Shown here: piece after piece, positions 11,690 through 24,000 of the stretch
Position numbering within the stretch: the first letter of the stretch is position 1
How the letters are laid out: each line of letters starts with the position of its first letter
From: Serripes groenlandicus
Lineage: Eukaryota; Mollusca; Bivalvia; Cardiida; Cardiidae
DNA: 64,000 nucleotides
NCBI GenBank assembly: GCA_031761405.1
Contig: JASEVX010000007.1
Coordinates: 62,321,062 to 62,385,061 of the forward strand
Direction: 5' to 3'
Translations under genes and position numbers: made by a program
The notes under the pieces: generated by a model
Database searches by the model: none
The model's input: only the letters and a program-made list of their open reading frames with translations
Told to the model about the DNA's origin: nothing

Positions 11690-12964
11690 TCAGACAATAA
11701 TTCTGAATGCAACCTCCAGTGTTAACAATATTTTCCTTCATTTGGCCTAGTGATCTATATTTTTTTTACCTGATATGACCCATATTCCAACAATTGAATA
11801 ATATAATATAATAATAATATAACAGTTTGAACAATATTTTCCTTTATTGACCTAGTTTCTGATCCAATATGACCCATATTCGAACTTGACCTAGATATCA
11901 TTTAGACAAACATTCTGACCAAATTTCAAGCTGCTGAAGCAAAAAATGCGGCATCCAAAGTGTTAACAAGATTTTCCTTCAATTTGACCTAGTGACCTAG
12001 TTTTTGACCCGGCATGACCCATATTCGAACTTGGCCTAAATATCATTCAGACAAACATTTTGACCAAATTTCAAGCCGCTGAAGCAAAACATGCGGCTTC
12101 TACAGAGTTAACAAGATTTTCCCTTAATTTGGCCTTGTGACCTAGTTTCTGATCCAATATGACCCATATTTAAACTTGACCTAGATATCTTTCAGACAAA
12201 CATTCTGACGAAATTTCAAGCTGATGAAGCAAAAAATGCGGCATCCAAAGTGTTAACAAGATTTTCCTTCAATTTAGCCTAGTGACCTAGTTTTTGACCC
12301 GGCATGACCCATATTCGTACTTGGCCTAGTGACCTAGTTTCTGACCCATATTTGAACTTGACCTAGATATCTTTAAGACAAACATTCTGACCAAATTTCA
12401 AGTTGCTGAAGCAAAAAATGCGGCATCCAAAGTTTTAACAAGATTTTCCTTCAATTTGACCTAGTGACCTAGTTTTTAACCCGGCATAACCCATATTCGA
12501 AATTGACCTAGATATTTTTAAGACAAACATTCTGTCAAAATTTCAAACTGCTTAAGCAAAAATTGCTGCATCTGGAGTGTTAACAAGATTTTCCTTCAAT
12601 TTCACCTAGTGACCTACTTTTTGACCTGACGTGACCCATGTTCGAACTTGACCTACATATCATTAAGACAAACATTCTGATAAAGTTTCAACATGCTCAA
12701 GTTGAAAATGTGGCCTCCAGAGTGTTAACAAGATTTCCCTTCAATTCGACCTAGTGACCTAATTTTTGACCTCATATGGCCCAGTTTCGAACTTGTCCAA
12801 GATTTTATGGAGATAAACGTTTTGATAAACTTTCATGAAGATTGGATGCAAAATGTAGCCTGTAGAGTGTTAACAAGCTCAAATGTTGACGACGCAAGAC
12901 GGACGGACGCCAGACAAAATGTGATCCCAATAGCTCACCTTGCACTTCGTGCATAGGTGAGCTA
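11690..12964 (+). mobile_element. Tandem-core element, family A, with intact 3' hairpin
   Basis: About eight ~145-bp monomers with GACCTAGTGACCTAGTTTT and TCTGACCAAATTTCAAGC blocks. They end in a typical terminus: GACGGACGCCAGACAAAATG, then a hairpin whose stems are AGCTCACCTTGCAC and GTGCATAGGTGAGCT (12932-12964). A terminal hairpin, AA-rich 3' flank and tandem core resemble Helentron-associated HINE or pearl elements of bivalves. That class is inference. Confidence 0.75.
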
Positions 12965-13746
12965 AAAATGAAATAACCAAATATAGTCTACCCCCAGAAA
13001 TAAAAAATAATTGGAGAGAGAATAATAGCTGCTCGCCAAATGGCTTTATGCCGATAGGCGAGGGTAAACAACCCCATATGAAGAAGAAATCAGAGTTTAT
13101 GGATACGTTTAATACTACATACGACCAGTTTTACCTGTCAGTCTCTAACGACAATGTCTTACAGAAACGCAATGAATTTATACAAATACTACAATCCAGT
13201 GCGGAGAGTATGAAATGTAAACGAAAAAAATATAACAACCTCAATGGTGGGACAGAGATTGTACAGAAACAAAATCGCTGAAACACCAAAAGCTACATAC
13301 ATTTAGATCGACGATAGTGATTTGCGAGAGTTCTTTAAGTGCAGAAACACTTTTAAAAACTTATGTAGGGCTAAATGTTTATCGCTAGAGAGAAAACGTC
13401 GAAGCGAACTTGTTGATTGCCTTAGAAACCCGCAAAAGTTTTGGAAACATTTAAAGAGTACAGTAAAATCTAGAAAAACTGTGTCGTCGGTTATACCAGG
13501 TGTGATATGGTTCGACTATTTTAAAACATTATTTAAAGATGACCAAGCTACGAATGACACTTTACACAATGATATATTTGATTTCATGTCCGAACAGAAA
13601 GATAGTAGCTTAGATGCGACTATTACAAACAAGGAATTTATTAATTAAATAAATTATTTGCGTACCTTGTGCGCTTCAGGGATAAATGGCACCCGTATAG
13701 AAATGTTCAAATGCACATCTCATAAAATAACACCATTCTTGAAAAT
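12965..13746 (+). pseudogene. LINE ORF2 fragment: linker and start of reverse transcriptase
   Basis: Two open pieces, 13048-13281 and 13322-13648, match the region between endonuclease and reverse transcriptase of a LINE ORF2: LREFFKCRNTFKNLCRAK, ELVDCLRNPQKFWKHLKS and WFDYFKTLFKDD are the usual linker motifs. After a stop at about 13646, another frame at 13660-13740 gives ASGINGTRIEMFK and PFLK, the first conserved block of the RT domain. Sequence is then cut off by a family-A 3' end. Stops and frame changes make it inactive. It could belong to the same LINE family as 4440-5260. Confidence 0.75.
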
Positions 13747-13858
13747 GTGATCACAATAGATCACCTTGCACTTCGTGCATAGGTGAGCTAACAAGCAAAT
13801 GTTGATGACGAACGACAGACAAAAGTCGATCACAATAACTCACCTCTGGTGAGCTAAA
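13742..13858 (+). repeat. Two stacked hairpin 3' ends of family-A elements
   Basis: Two terminal hairpins in a row: a GTGATCACAATAGATCACC end with CTTGCACTTCGTGCATAGG, then a second end with AACTCACCTCTGGTGAGCTAA. Only the last tens of bases of each element remain. Confidence 0.65.
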
Positions 13859-13891
13859 AAGTCAATTATGAATATTTTAATAAATTTTCAT

Positions 13892-14160
13892 GATTGATTG
13901 ATTGGGGTTTAACGCCATTTTTAACAATTTCTCAGTTATATCACGGCGGCCACTTCACCTATTCATGCATTTCCTGGTTTTCTCACACCAGTACTCCACA
14001 CAACAATCTTCCCAAGCCACTGGCTGCTTTTCCACATAGACTTAGCCCATTGGTGGAAGACTATGACGCATTGACTTTTGTCAATCGTCGTAAAGAAAGT
14101 TGGCCAAGCCGGGATTCGAACTCACAACCCCTGGATTGACAGCCCGCGTCACTTCATTTG
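13892..14160 (-). mobile_element. tRNA-derived SINE, second copy
   Basis: Same family as 10596-10842, with a (TCAA)n tail at the left edge, GGTTGTGAGTTCGAATCC near 14120 on the minus strand and more of the tRNA-like head preserved. TTTCATGA on both sides is a candidate short target duplication; the host sequence on both sides is a family-A 3' region. Confidence 0.8.
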
Positions 14161-14383
14161 TTTCGAACTTTCATGAAGATAGGATGCAAAATGTAGCCTG
14201 TAGTGTTAAAGGGGCAAATGTTGACAACGCAAGACGGACAGACGCCGGACAAAATGTGATCACAATAGCTTACCTTGCACTTTGTGCATAGGTGAGCTAA
14301 CAAGCAAATGTTGACGACGAACGACTGACAAAAGGCGATCACAATAACTCACCTTGAGAACTTCGTGCTCTGGTGAGCTAAAA
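14161..14383 (+). repeat. Family-A 3' ends (two in tandem)
   Basis: Two successive element termini, each ending in AGGTGAGCTAA or CTGGTGAGCTAAAAA, after GACAAAATGTGATCACAATA. The arrangement resembles 13742-13858. Confidence 0.65.
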
Positions 14384-15395
14384 AGTCCAATTATCATGTG
14401 AAGTTTGAAATTTCTCTAAAAAAAACTGTTCTCCAGTAGAAACAGAATTGATCTTTATGTCCCCTGTGACATCTCCTCCGTTGACCTTCAAATTAACAGG
14501 GGCAATATATTCAATAAGGGCAATCATCCTATGAAGTTTGAAGAGTTTTTAATAAGAAACAGAGTTAACCTTTAAGGCCTGTGACCTTTACCCCAAAAAT
14601 AATCTACCCTATGAGCTTTGAAGTATGACAGACAGACAGGGACTAAAAGAAGGTTGTGGAGAATATAATTATATCTTCTTTAGGTATCAGTCATACACAC
14701 CTTTTTCCTGCAATGTTTTCCAAGCAGACAACTTCGAATATAACAGGTAAAAAATTAAGTGAGAGTATTTCAAGATTTTTTTTTTTACATTTTTATACAA
14801 GTATTTCATTGATTACAAGATGATGTACACGTCAAATACAAGCAAAGTTATTCAACAACTATTTTTGTGCGAATTAATATTGATATATTGTCTTTGTTTG
14901 ATACAGGTTTGCTATAGCCCTTTTCGAGATCCAGTTTAAACGTCGAAAAAAGGGGCATTACTGAATAATAATTAAAGCCAGAATGATGTGACTTGGTATA
15001 GAAATGGGCATTGTTCCTAGGAACATGTGTACCAAGATTCAGTTTTAAGTTAAGAAGAACCTTGGTGTCTGCATCGTCACAAAACTGAAATCTTACTTCA
15101 ATGAGGTAAGGATTAAGTTTTGTAATGACGCAGACACCAAGGGTATCCCAATAGCCGGACTTTTTTTTCTCCCGAAAAACAGACAAAATCACCCAAAGTA
15201 AAACCTGCTATCCCCTTTTCATCAGCTATTCCCTGTTTAAAAAATTACTATGTGACAATATTAATCTATATATCGCACATAAGAGTATTTTCATCAAATA
15301 TACTGAATGTCATTAAGCCAAGCGTGTGTGTTTTCATATCAAATAACCAATCTAATGAAAACATATGTATCCCAAAATAATATAGACAGTTGCAC
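14384..15395. other. Intergenic stretch with degenerate monomers and one unassigned 114-codon frame
   Basis: 14384-14650 contains two loose repeats of a CCTATGAAGTTTGAAG block and ends in GACAGACAGGGAC, typical of the end of a tandem-core element. A minus-strand frame of 114 codons at 15192-14848 has no recognised domain, and it has the look of a repeat (GATACCC and GACACC blocks). I do not call it a gene. Confidence 0.5.
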
Positions 15396-15954
15396 AAAGA
15401 TCAGAAATTAAAAATGCAGTATCCAAAATGTTAACAAGATTACCCTTCAATTTGACCCAGTGACCTAGTTTTTAACCCGGCATGACCCGTATCCGAACTT
15501 GGCCTAGATATCATTTAGACAAACATTCTGATTAAATTTCAAGCCGCTGAAGCAAAACATGCGGCTTCTACAGAGTTAACAAGATTTTCCCACAATTTGG
15601 CCAACTTAGTTTCTGACCCAATATGACCCATATTTGAACTTGACCTAGATATCATCAAGACAAACATTCTGATCAAGTTTCAACATGCTCAAGTTGAAAA
15701 TGTGGCCTCCAGAGTGTTAACAAGATTTCCCTTCAATTCGACCTAGTGACCTAGTTTTTGACCTCATATGGCCCAGTTTCGAACTTGTCCAAGATTTTAT
15801 GGAGATGATTGTTCTGATAAACTTTCATGAAGATTGGATGCAAAATGTAGCCTGTAGAGTGTTAACAAGCTCAAATGTTGAGGACGCACAACGCACGCCG
15901 GACAAAATGTGATCACAATAGCTCACCTTGCACTTCGTGCATAGGTTAGCTAAA
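15396..15954 (+). mobile_element. Family-A element, 5'-truncated
   Basis: About three and a half monomers ending in the hairpin TAGCTCACCTTGCAC...GTGCATAGGTTAGCTAA. No opening palindrome is present, so the left part is lost. Confidence 0.7.
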
Positions 15955-17503
15955 CAAGAGGGCCAAGATGGCCCTAAATCGATCACCTAATTGATAGTAA
16001 ATTAGTAGCAAATATTTAACTGCAAATATCTGGGAAAATTTTATCAGGGAATGCAAATGAAACTGCAAAGGAGTGGACACTTCTCAAGAAACAGCTTATC
16101 AGTAAAGGCCATTTATATCTTGAAATCTAACAAGAACTTTAATAAGAATGGAATTATAAAGTTTTTGTCATTTTGCACCTTTCCTGATGCCGCCTTGCTG
16201 CCCTGTTTTTCAACGAAATCAATATGGCTTCAACAGTTTATTTAGAGGGTCACTTAAGGAACATTTCTACCAAATTATCTTGCAATCGCACAAGTAGATT
16301 ATGGAGGAAAAGGATTTTAAAATTTGGGTATTTTTCTCACTTTCTGATGCCGCAGCAACCAGTTATCAATGGAATTTAAATCTTTGAACAATTTTGAAAG
16401 AGGACCACCAAAGGAACATTCTTGTGATGTTTTGTGGAAATTGGTCTATTGGAATGGTAGGAGTTGGTTGTCATTTGTAGCTAAAAGTTCAATTTACCCT
16501 TTTTGTGACGACGCCTGGTTGATATGATTGTGTAACCAATCAAAACGGCTTAAACAAATTAAATAGAGGATCATTACAGTAAGATTCGTATTATATTTTC
16601 TTAAAATCAGACAAACACTTTCATAAAAAATGGAATTTTCAAATTTTGTCATTTTGCCCCTTTTCTGATGCCGCCTGACTGCCATGTTTTTCGACCAATC
16701 AGTATGGCTTGAACACATTTTATAGAGGGTCACCCAAGGAACATTTCTACCAAATTATATTTGAATCTGACAGGCAGATTCGGAGGAGAAGATTTTTAAA
16801 GTTTGGACATTAAATTGATCACCTGATTGATAGTGTATGGTGATTGTAAGGAACGACAACTCTGCGAAGGAGATTGCCCTTGCATAATACTCTGCCAAGT
16901 GTTACCTCCCTTAGACCATCAATCTAATAACCATATGTCATTTGAAGCAAAAAGTTAATTTTACTCCTTTTCTGATGCTGCTTGGTTGCTATGCCTTTCA
17001 ACAAATCAATATGGCTTGACAAAGTATGTAGATGATCAATGAAAGAACATTTCTACAAAACTATCTTTAAATCAGACAAGCACTTTTATAAGGATGCTTT
17101 ATTAAAGTATTGTCATTTTGCCCCTTTTTTGATGCCGCCTGACTGCCATGTTTTTCGACCAATCAGTATGGCTTGAACAATTTTTATAGAGGGTCACCCA
17201 AGGAACATTTCTACCAAATTATATTTGAATCTGACAGGCAGATTCGGAGGAGAAGATTTTTAAAGTTTGGACATTTTGCCCCCTTTCTGATGCCGCAGCA
17301 ACCAAAGTTCTCAATGGAATTTAAATCTTTGAACAACTTTGAAAGAGGCCAACCAGAGGAACAGTCCTGTGATGTTTCACGAAAATTGTCCTTGGAGTTT
17401 GGGAGGAGTTGATGTTTAAAGCTAAAAGTTAACACCAGACGGACGACGGACAAGAAGTGATCAGAATAGCTCACCTTCAGCCTTCGGCTAAGGTGATCTA
17501 AAA
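15955..17503 (+). mobile_element. Tandem-core element, family B, complete ends
   Basis: Opens with AACAAGAGGGCCAAGATGGC, a diverged form of the shared opening palindrome. It contains several ~280-bp or half-unit monomers with ATGGCTTGAAC, AGAGGGTCACCCAAGGAAC, TTTCTACCAAATTATATTTG and CTGATGCCGCAGCAACC. It closes with a hairpin TAGCTCACCTTCAGCCTTCG(G)CTAAGGTGATCTA. Ends are shared in kind with family A, while the core is unrelated. Confidence 0.75.
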
Positions 17504-17630
17504 AGCTGAGCTGAACAAAAAACCTTAACCAGACGACCACGCCGCCGCCAACAAAAAACCTCAACCGGACGACCACGCCAGGGTCATGACAATAGCTCTC
17601 GTATTTTCCAAAAGTTGAGCTAATAATTCA
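17504..17630 (+). repeat. Short family-F element
   Basis: Contains GCTGAGCTGAACAAAAAACC, GACGACCACGCC twice and GGGTCATGACAATAGCTCTC, ending AAGTTGAGCTAA. Related copies are at 24143-24276 (plus) and 28555-28690 (minus). Confidence 0.6.
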
Positions 17631-18093
17631 TAAGCAAAAAGGACCATGACTTGAATTTTGTTCCGATTCCAAAAATTTGAAGTCAATTAGGAGAGGCAAT
17701 TGAGAGGATGCTACCAATGCCTTTTCATCACAATTGACCCAGTGGTTACAAAGGAGAAGTCGTTTGGTTTGAAGCACAGACACACAACCAACAATGTGCT
17801 ATCACATAAGCTTGACAGGCTTTAAGCCTGCAGAGTTAAAAGCACTAAATCAAAGCAGAAGTTCTATTACCTAATGCGTCACCTTTTCCATGTTAATATG
17901 ATTATACAGAAGACAAATGGTGTAATTCAGACAATTCTAGTTTGTATATAAACAGTAGCATATATACATGAAATGTTGATATACTAGTGGTATAAATGAG
18001 TTAAATTTTGACAATCCAGCTTTTTATCCCTATTTAGGCATCTGAATTCAACAAAATAAAGCAAGAGAAAACCTTCTTTGTTCAAGTCTTTGT
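17631..18093. other. Region downstream of the LEM-domain gene
   Basis: 17640-17790 is a remnant of a family-B type monomer (AAATTTGAAGTCAATTAGG, GAGAGGATGCTACC). The rest up to the stop codon of the LEM gene shows no gene and is expected to hold its 3' untranslated region. I did not find a clear AATAAA on the minus strand. Confidence 0.45.
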
Positions 18094-21000
18094 TCAAACC
18101 TCATCGTGACTAATCGGAATTTTGTCCTGGGCCGACTGATTCATGTTAATAACTACCAGATAAATAAGAAGAGCAACAATAATGATAAACAGGAGTTTCA
18201 TCCACATAGCAATCCCTCCAGACTTAGGTGCCGACTTGCTGGTAGACCTTTGTGTTGAACTGCTGACAAGTCGTTCATCTTGCTTACTGAAATTGAAATG
18301 TGACAATTCAATGAAAACAAGGAATATGAGTGTAGTGGAAAATGGATTTATATCCCATGATGAGTTGATGATTTGAAACACTCATGGAAAACAACACTTA
18401 GCAGGTACATTTGCTTACAATCAATGATGTTAACCTTTTCCCTCATACGTCAATTCTGCAGCAGACGACTTTGAACATATTTTGTCAAAAAATGGAAAAT
18501 CTCTAACTGAATGGATAACCTATGACTAAAAGTGGAAAACATCGTGGCAAAAGTTTTGAGCAATTTCTTCTTTCGTCACTATGTTTTCATAAAGCTGTCT
18601 GCTGCAGAGGCGTCAGAATACGTCTATATGAGGGAAAGGGTTAAAAGAGAAGATGTTTACGCTAGGACCATTGCAAATCAAATCAATTTATCAAATTCTG
18701 TCATTAATGCTTGCAAACATTCACAGCAATATTTATGAAGATCAGATTAGATTATTTGACCTCCAGAGTGTTCAAAATATTTTTCTTCAAATTAAAAGAG
18801 AAGATGTTTACGCTAGGATGTCTTGGGTGTTTTTTTTCTTCATCCAATTTTTTATGCCACAGCAACATGACTTCTGTACTGACTCAAATTTTGTCCTGTG
18901 TGGAGTACAGGTTCGAAAATGCCAGGAAATACATGTGAACTGACTATCGTGATATAACTGAAGTACCATTGCAAATCAAATCAATTAATCAAATTCTGTC
19001 ATTAATGCTTGCAAACATTCACAGCAATATTTATCAAGATCAGATTAGATTACTTGACCTCCAGAGTGTTCAAAATATTTTCTTTTAATTTGACTGTGTG
19101 ACCTAGTTTTTGACCTCACATGAACTAGTTTCAGACTTGGCTAAAATTTGAGAGATATATGTTCTGATAAACTTTCATGAAGATTGGATGTAAAATGTTG
19201 CCTTAAGAATGTTCACAAGGCAATTATTGACGATTCAAGATGGAAGACGGACAAAATGTGATCAAAATAGCTCAGGTGAGCTAGAAATTGTCTTTACAAA
19301 AACATGTTTGGAATTTTTATCAAATTTGTCATTTATTCAAAGCATCCATAGGTTCATTTTCAAACAACAGATTAAACAAGAAACAAATCTTCAGCAGACA
19401 AATTTGAAAATGTCGCGAAAATTGTTAATGTAAAATTTCCATAAATGGAAGAGTAACTACTGATTGGAGTTGAAAACAATGTGTCAAAAGAAGAAATTAC
19501 TTATGCCGAGTAATTTTTCTTTTCGATACAATTTTTTCAGTCGTCTGCATGATGGAAAGGGTTAAATCTTCCAGATCTGTTTTCACAGGACCTGGCCCAA
19601 ATTTCTATTGGACATACCGTGTAGGAGTGTCTACAGTTGCACGTCTAGCTTTTGTGATTGGTGTATAGTCTTGGGAGATTGGTTCCTTCCTCTGTAGTAC
19701 AGGTGAAGAAGAATACGGCTTTGGTGATACAGGTGGTCGTTGCTTCTTCGGTGATGCAGGTGGAGTAGCATACGGCTTTGATGATACAGGTGGAGCAGCA
19801 TACGTTCTTGGGGCAGTTCTAATAATTCATACAATTATGTGACCTTACCCTTTACCACAAACAGCAATTGTGCAGCAGATCCACTTTGGAAACATCTCGG
19901 CAAATATATGGAAAATTTCCATAAATGGGAGTATAATCATCATGTAAGTTAAAAACATTGTGGCAAATTGAGCAATATCTCTATTTGCCACCATGTTCTT
20001 AAAAGACGTTTGCTGCAGCGGTTTCAGAAACGTAAACAGTTAAAACTTCGATAACCCAGATGGAGATGGGAAGAAAGGTAAATAACTGACAATTTATTGA
20101 ATATAATGTAACTAAGCTTTTCAACTTTGAACATGGTACAAAGGTGTACAAAACACAAACTTTTATTTCTCTTTAAACTCTTTTCATATGCTTTACTACA
20201 AAAGGCAACTTTAATCTCGGACTTACTAACCTTTAACAGAGGTAGGATTATGGATTAAACAAGACATAAAGATGATATTTCATCCTGATTTTGTTGACCA
20301 TATTTGTAATGTCTTGTTGGCATTTGTAAATCAATATTTTTAATATTGGCCTTGTTCTTCTTTGGTCATCTGTCTGTGGCCCTTCCAGGAGTTGCATGGA
20401 ATTTGATTGATTGTTTGGTGTTTTACAACAATATTTTAGTTATATCATGACGTTTCCTGGGTAAGTTACCTGTACTACTGGTCCATTTATTCTAACACCA
20501 GCCAGTAAGTCGAATGCTAACTCTGCAACCCTGTGTGACTAGGAGGCAGCCATTACTACCATTTTTTTTATTTTTTGGAATGACCCGACCGGGATCAAAC
20601 TCGCAACCTCCTGCAGCCGATGTGGACGCTCTACCACTACAACACTGAGGCGGTTGGAGTTACATGGAAGACAATATTGCAAAGTATAAGTGTCTATCAT
20701 ATGCAAGGCAGGTTTTTATCACATAGAAACATCCCATTATTGCAGTAAAATGTAAACCATACCCAGGTCTCTAGATAATGAGCGTTTTGCTTGTTCTAAA
20801 ATCCTAATTTTATCCGCTAACCCTATGTTGAGACGATTCTTTGGAGTACCTACAACATAGGGTTTGGTTGGATAATAAGAGAAATATTGTGGGGTAAAGA
20901 GCTGATAACTCCTCCTTATCTGGACCTCTGCATACCTGTAGTTGATCTGAACTTCTTCATCTTCTTCTTCCTCTTCATCCTCTTCTGGTAAAAGAAACAA

Positions 21001-24000
21001 GAGGATCGTTAAGGTCACCTGATTTGACCCATTCCCATGCAGAAAAAATCTGAAGCAGACGACTTTGAAAATATCTGAGCAAAAACATGGAATACCTCTA
21101 ACAAGAGGCCCAATAGGACCAGTATCGCTCCACGGCCATTAGGCAAAAATTGAATCTCCAAACAGCCCCACCCCCTGATGGCCATGTTTTTTTACCAATC
21201 AACATGGCTTGAAGGAATCTGATAGAGGGTCACCCTAGGAACATTTCTACAAAATTATTTGAAAATCGGCCTTACACTTTCGGAGGAGAAGATTTTCACT
21301 ATAGCCATATAAGGCAAAATAGCTCCGCCCCCTTGTGGCCATAGTTTTCGACTAATCAACATGGCTTGAAGGAATCTGATAGAGTGTCACCCTAGGAACA
21401 TTTCTACAAAATTATTTTAAAATCGGCCTGACACTTTCGGAGAAGATTTTTTTTAAAGTTTTCACTAGAGCCATATATTAAAGGTAAAATAGCCCCGCCC
21501 TTTGGCGACCATGTTTTTCAACTAATCAACATGGCTTGAAGGAATCTGATAGAGGGTCTCCTAAGGAACATTTCTACGAAATTATTTGAAAATTGGCCAA
21601 ACACTTTCGGAGAAAGAAGATTTTTTAAGTTTTCACTTTAGCCATATAAGGCAATATAGCTCGGGCCCCCTGGCAGCCATGTTTTTCGACCAATCAAATT
21701 GGCTTGAAGGAATCTGATAGAGGGTCACCCAAGGAACATTTCTACAAAATTATTTGAAAATCGGCCTGACACTTTGTTAGGAGAAGAATTTTTTAAGTTT
21801 TCACTATAGCCATATAAGGCAAAATAGCCCAGCCCCCTGGCGGCCATGTTTTTCGACCAATCAACTTGGCTTGTAGGAATCTGATAGAGGGTCACTCAAG
21901 GAACATTTCTACAAAATTATTTGAAAATCGGCCTGACACTTTCGGAGTTTTCACTATTTTTTTTCTTTCGGTTGCCATGGAAACCAGATTTTTGCATGGA
22001 TCCAAAAAAATTGAAGGAATTTAGGAGAGGACATTGAGAGGATGCTTCCTATGAAGTTTCATCTGAATTGAAGCAAAAAGTTAACGCACGCATGCACTGA
22101 CGCACAATTCGCCATGACATAAGCTCGTGTTGCTTATTTTCCGAATGGAAAAAAAAGTATGGCTTGATGTGAACGGGACAATTACCAAGCATAGATGTAC
22201 ACTGCGCATACAGATTAAAGCAAAACTAATCTTAAAAAGTGTCTGGATGAATGAGGGATCCCCAAATATATAGATTTGCCAACAATTAGAAGCATTAGTT
22301 GAACAACATTGAATGTGTGTGAGAAAAGGAGAATTTACTCATTATGCCTCCCTTTGCCACCATGATTTCAAGTCTTACAAAAAAGTTATTTAAAAAAAAT
22401 GATGGGGTAAAATTATCCCTGTTACTTAAATTTAAAAAAAAGCAATTGTATGAAAAACAATAGGGTAAATACCCAATTCACTGAAAAAGTTATCTGTAGC
22501 CCTGCAAAAGTCATATTATGTTTTCAACACTGGGTTGAAAATTCTATAATGTGGAGAGGTAGCAAGATGCCTGAGGTGAAGTTTTTCTGAAGTAAGTATG
22601 GAGAAGAAAAAGCAAGGACACACACAGGTAGAAAGAACTGGTCACATAATAATACTGTCATTGTAATAACTGAAATACACTTTACTGTTGAAAATGATGT
22701 TAGTTCCAATCAATCAACAAAATCAATATAAACAAACCGTCTTCCTCTTGTGGCTCCGGAACACCACCAGAATCTATCAGCTTCCCCAACTTCTTCTCAT
22801 AGAATAGTCGAGTTGTGGCTAGAATGAATCGAAAATACAGAGCTCTAGATTTTAAGAAAACTATTGCATTTCACATCCCGAAGTCCTTTCATGACCCTCA
22901 AACCCTATATTGTGGGTACTCAAAAGTATCATATGAATGAGACGATTATATTGAGTACACACAACATAGGGTTTGGTTGGGTCAAAAAAAGATATTGTTG
23001 GGAAAAGACCAGCTTACTCCACTTAAAATACATCCATTAATTATCTCAGTATACAGAGGCACAATATCCGTTTCGCACAATGTTTTTAACTGTGAATTAA
23101 AATCATGCTTCTAATATTCCTCAAATAGCTTCAGATGATTCTTAAAACTCATATAGGTAAACAGCTAGCTAATGTTGTGAGTACTTTATGCCCTAGTTGA
23201 GAAGTAACCAGACAACCTTGAATACCTTAGTTTGATATATATAGAATGAGAAATTGTTCTAAACAAGCACTTCGGCTTTTCCTACTCTGTTGCAGAACTG
23301 TACCTCAAATTTTCCGGGACTGGAATTTTTTTCAAAGCAGATAACGAAAACATATTAAGGACAAATGTTAAATTGCACAATAAAAAGTTTCAAGTACTGT
23401 TCTTACTTAAGAGTTAATTTAAACAAACAATGTAGAAATGAACCATCGCAATATTTTACAACGTCAATAACTTGTGAAATATGAGCTTTGCCTAGACTAG
23501 TGAATAAGAACACTTTTGATCATCTTAATCCTTGTCCACATAAACTAAAACTTGCAGCAGATGGAGTTTTTGGCCAAACAGCAGAATAAGAGGACCATGA
23601 TGATCCTGTATCGTTCACCTGATTTTATAATAGAAATTCAATACTTTTCCATGTTCTTGCTCTAAACATATATTAAAGGAAAATGAGCAAGGCCCCCTGG
23701 TGGCTATGTTTTCAAAAGATCAGAATAGTAAGTGCACAATTATTTTTATATTGGGCCAGTACTATTGGACGAGATTTTTTTTTAAGTTTTTGCATTATTC
23801 ACTCTTTCTGATGCTACAGCGACCAAAGTTCTACATAAAATTCAAATCTTTGAACTCATTTAAAAGAGAACAAACTAAGGAACTTTCCTGTGAAATTAAT
23901 TTGTAATAAATACATTGTTTTAGGAGTTCTTTGTATGAAAATGTGAACGACAACAACAGACGCTGGGTGATCACAATAACTCACCCAGCACCTCAGGTGA

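Noticed and set aside
14848..15192. 114-codon minus-strand frame
   Set aside because: No recognised domain and no splice context; its repetitive surroundings suggest an old repeat.
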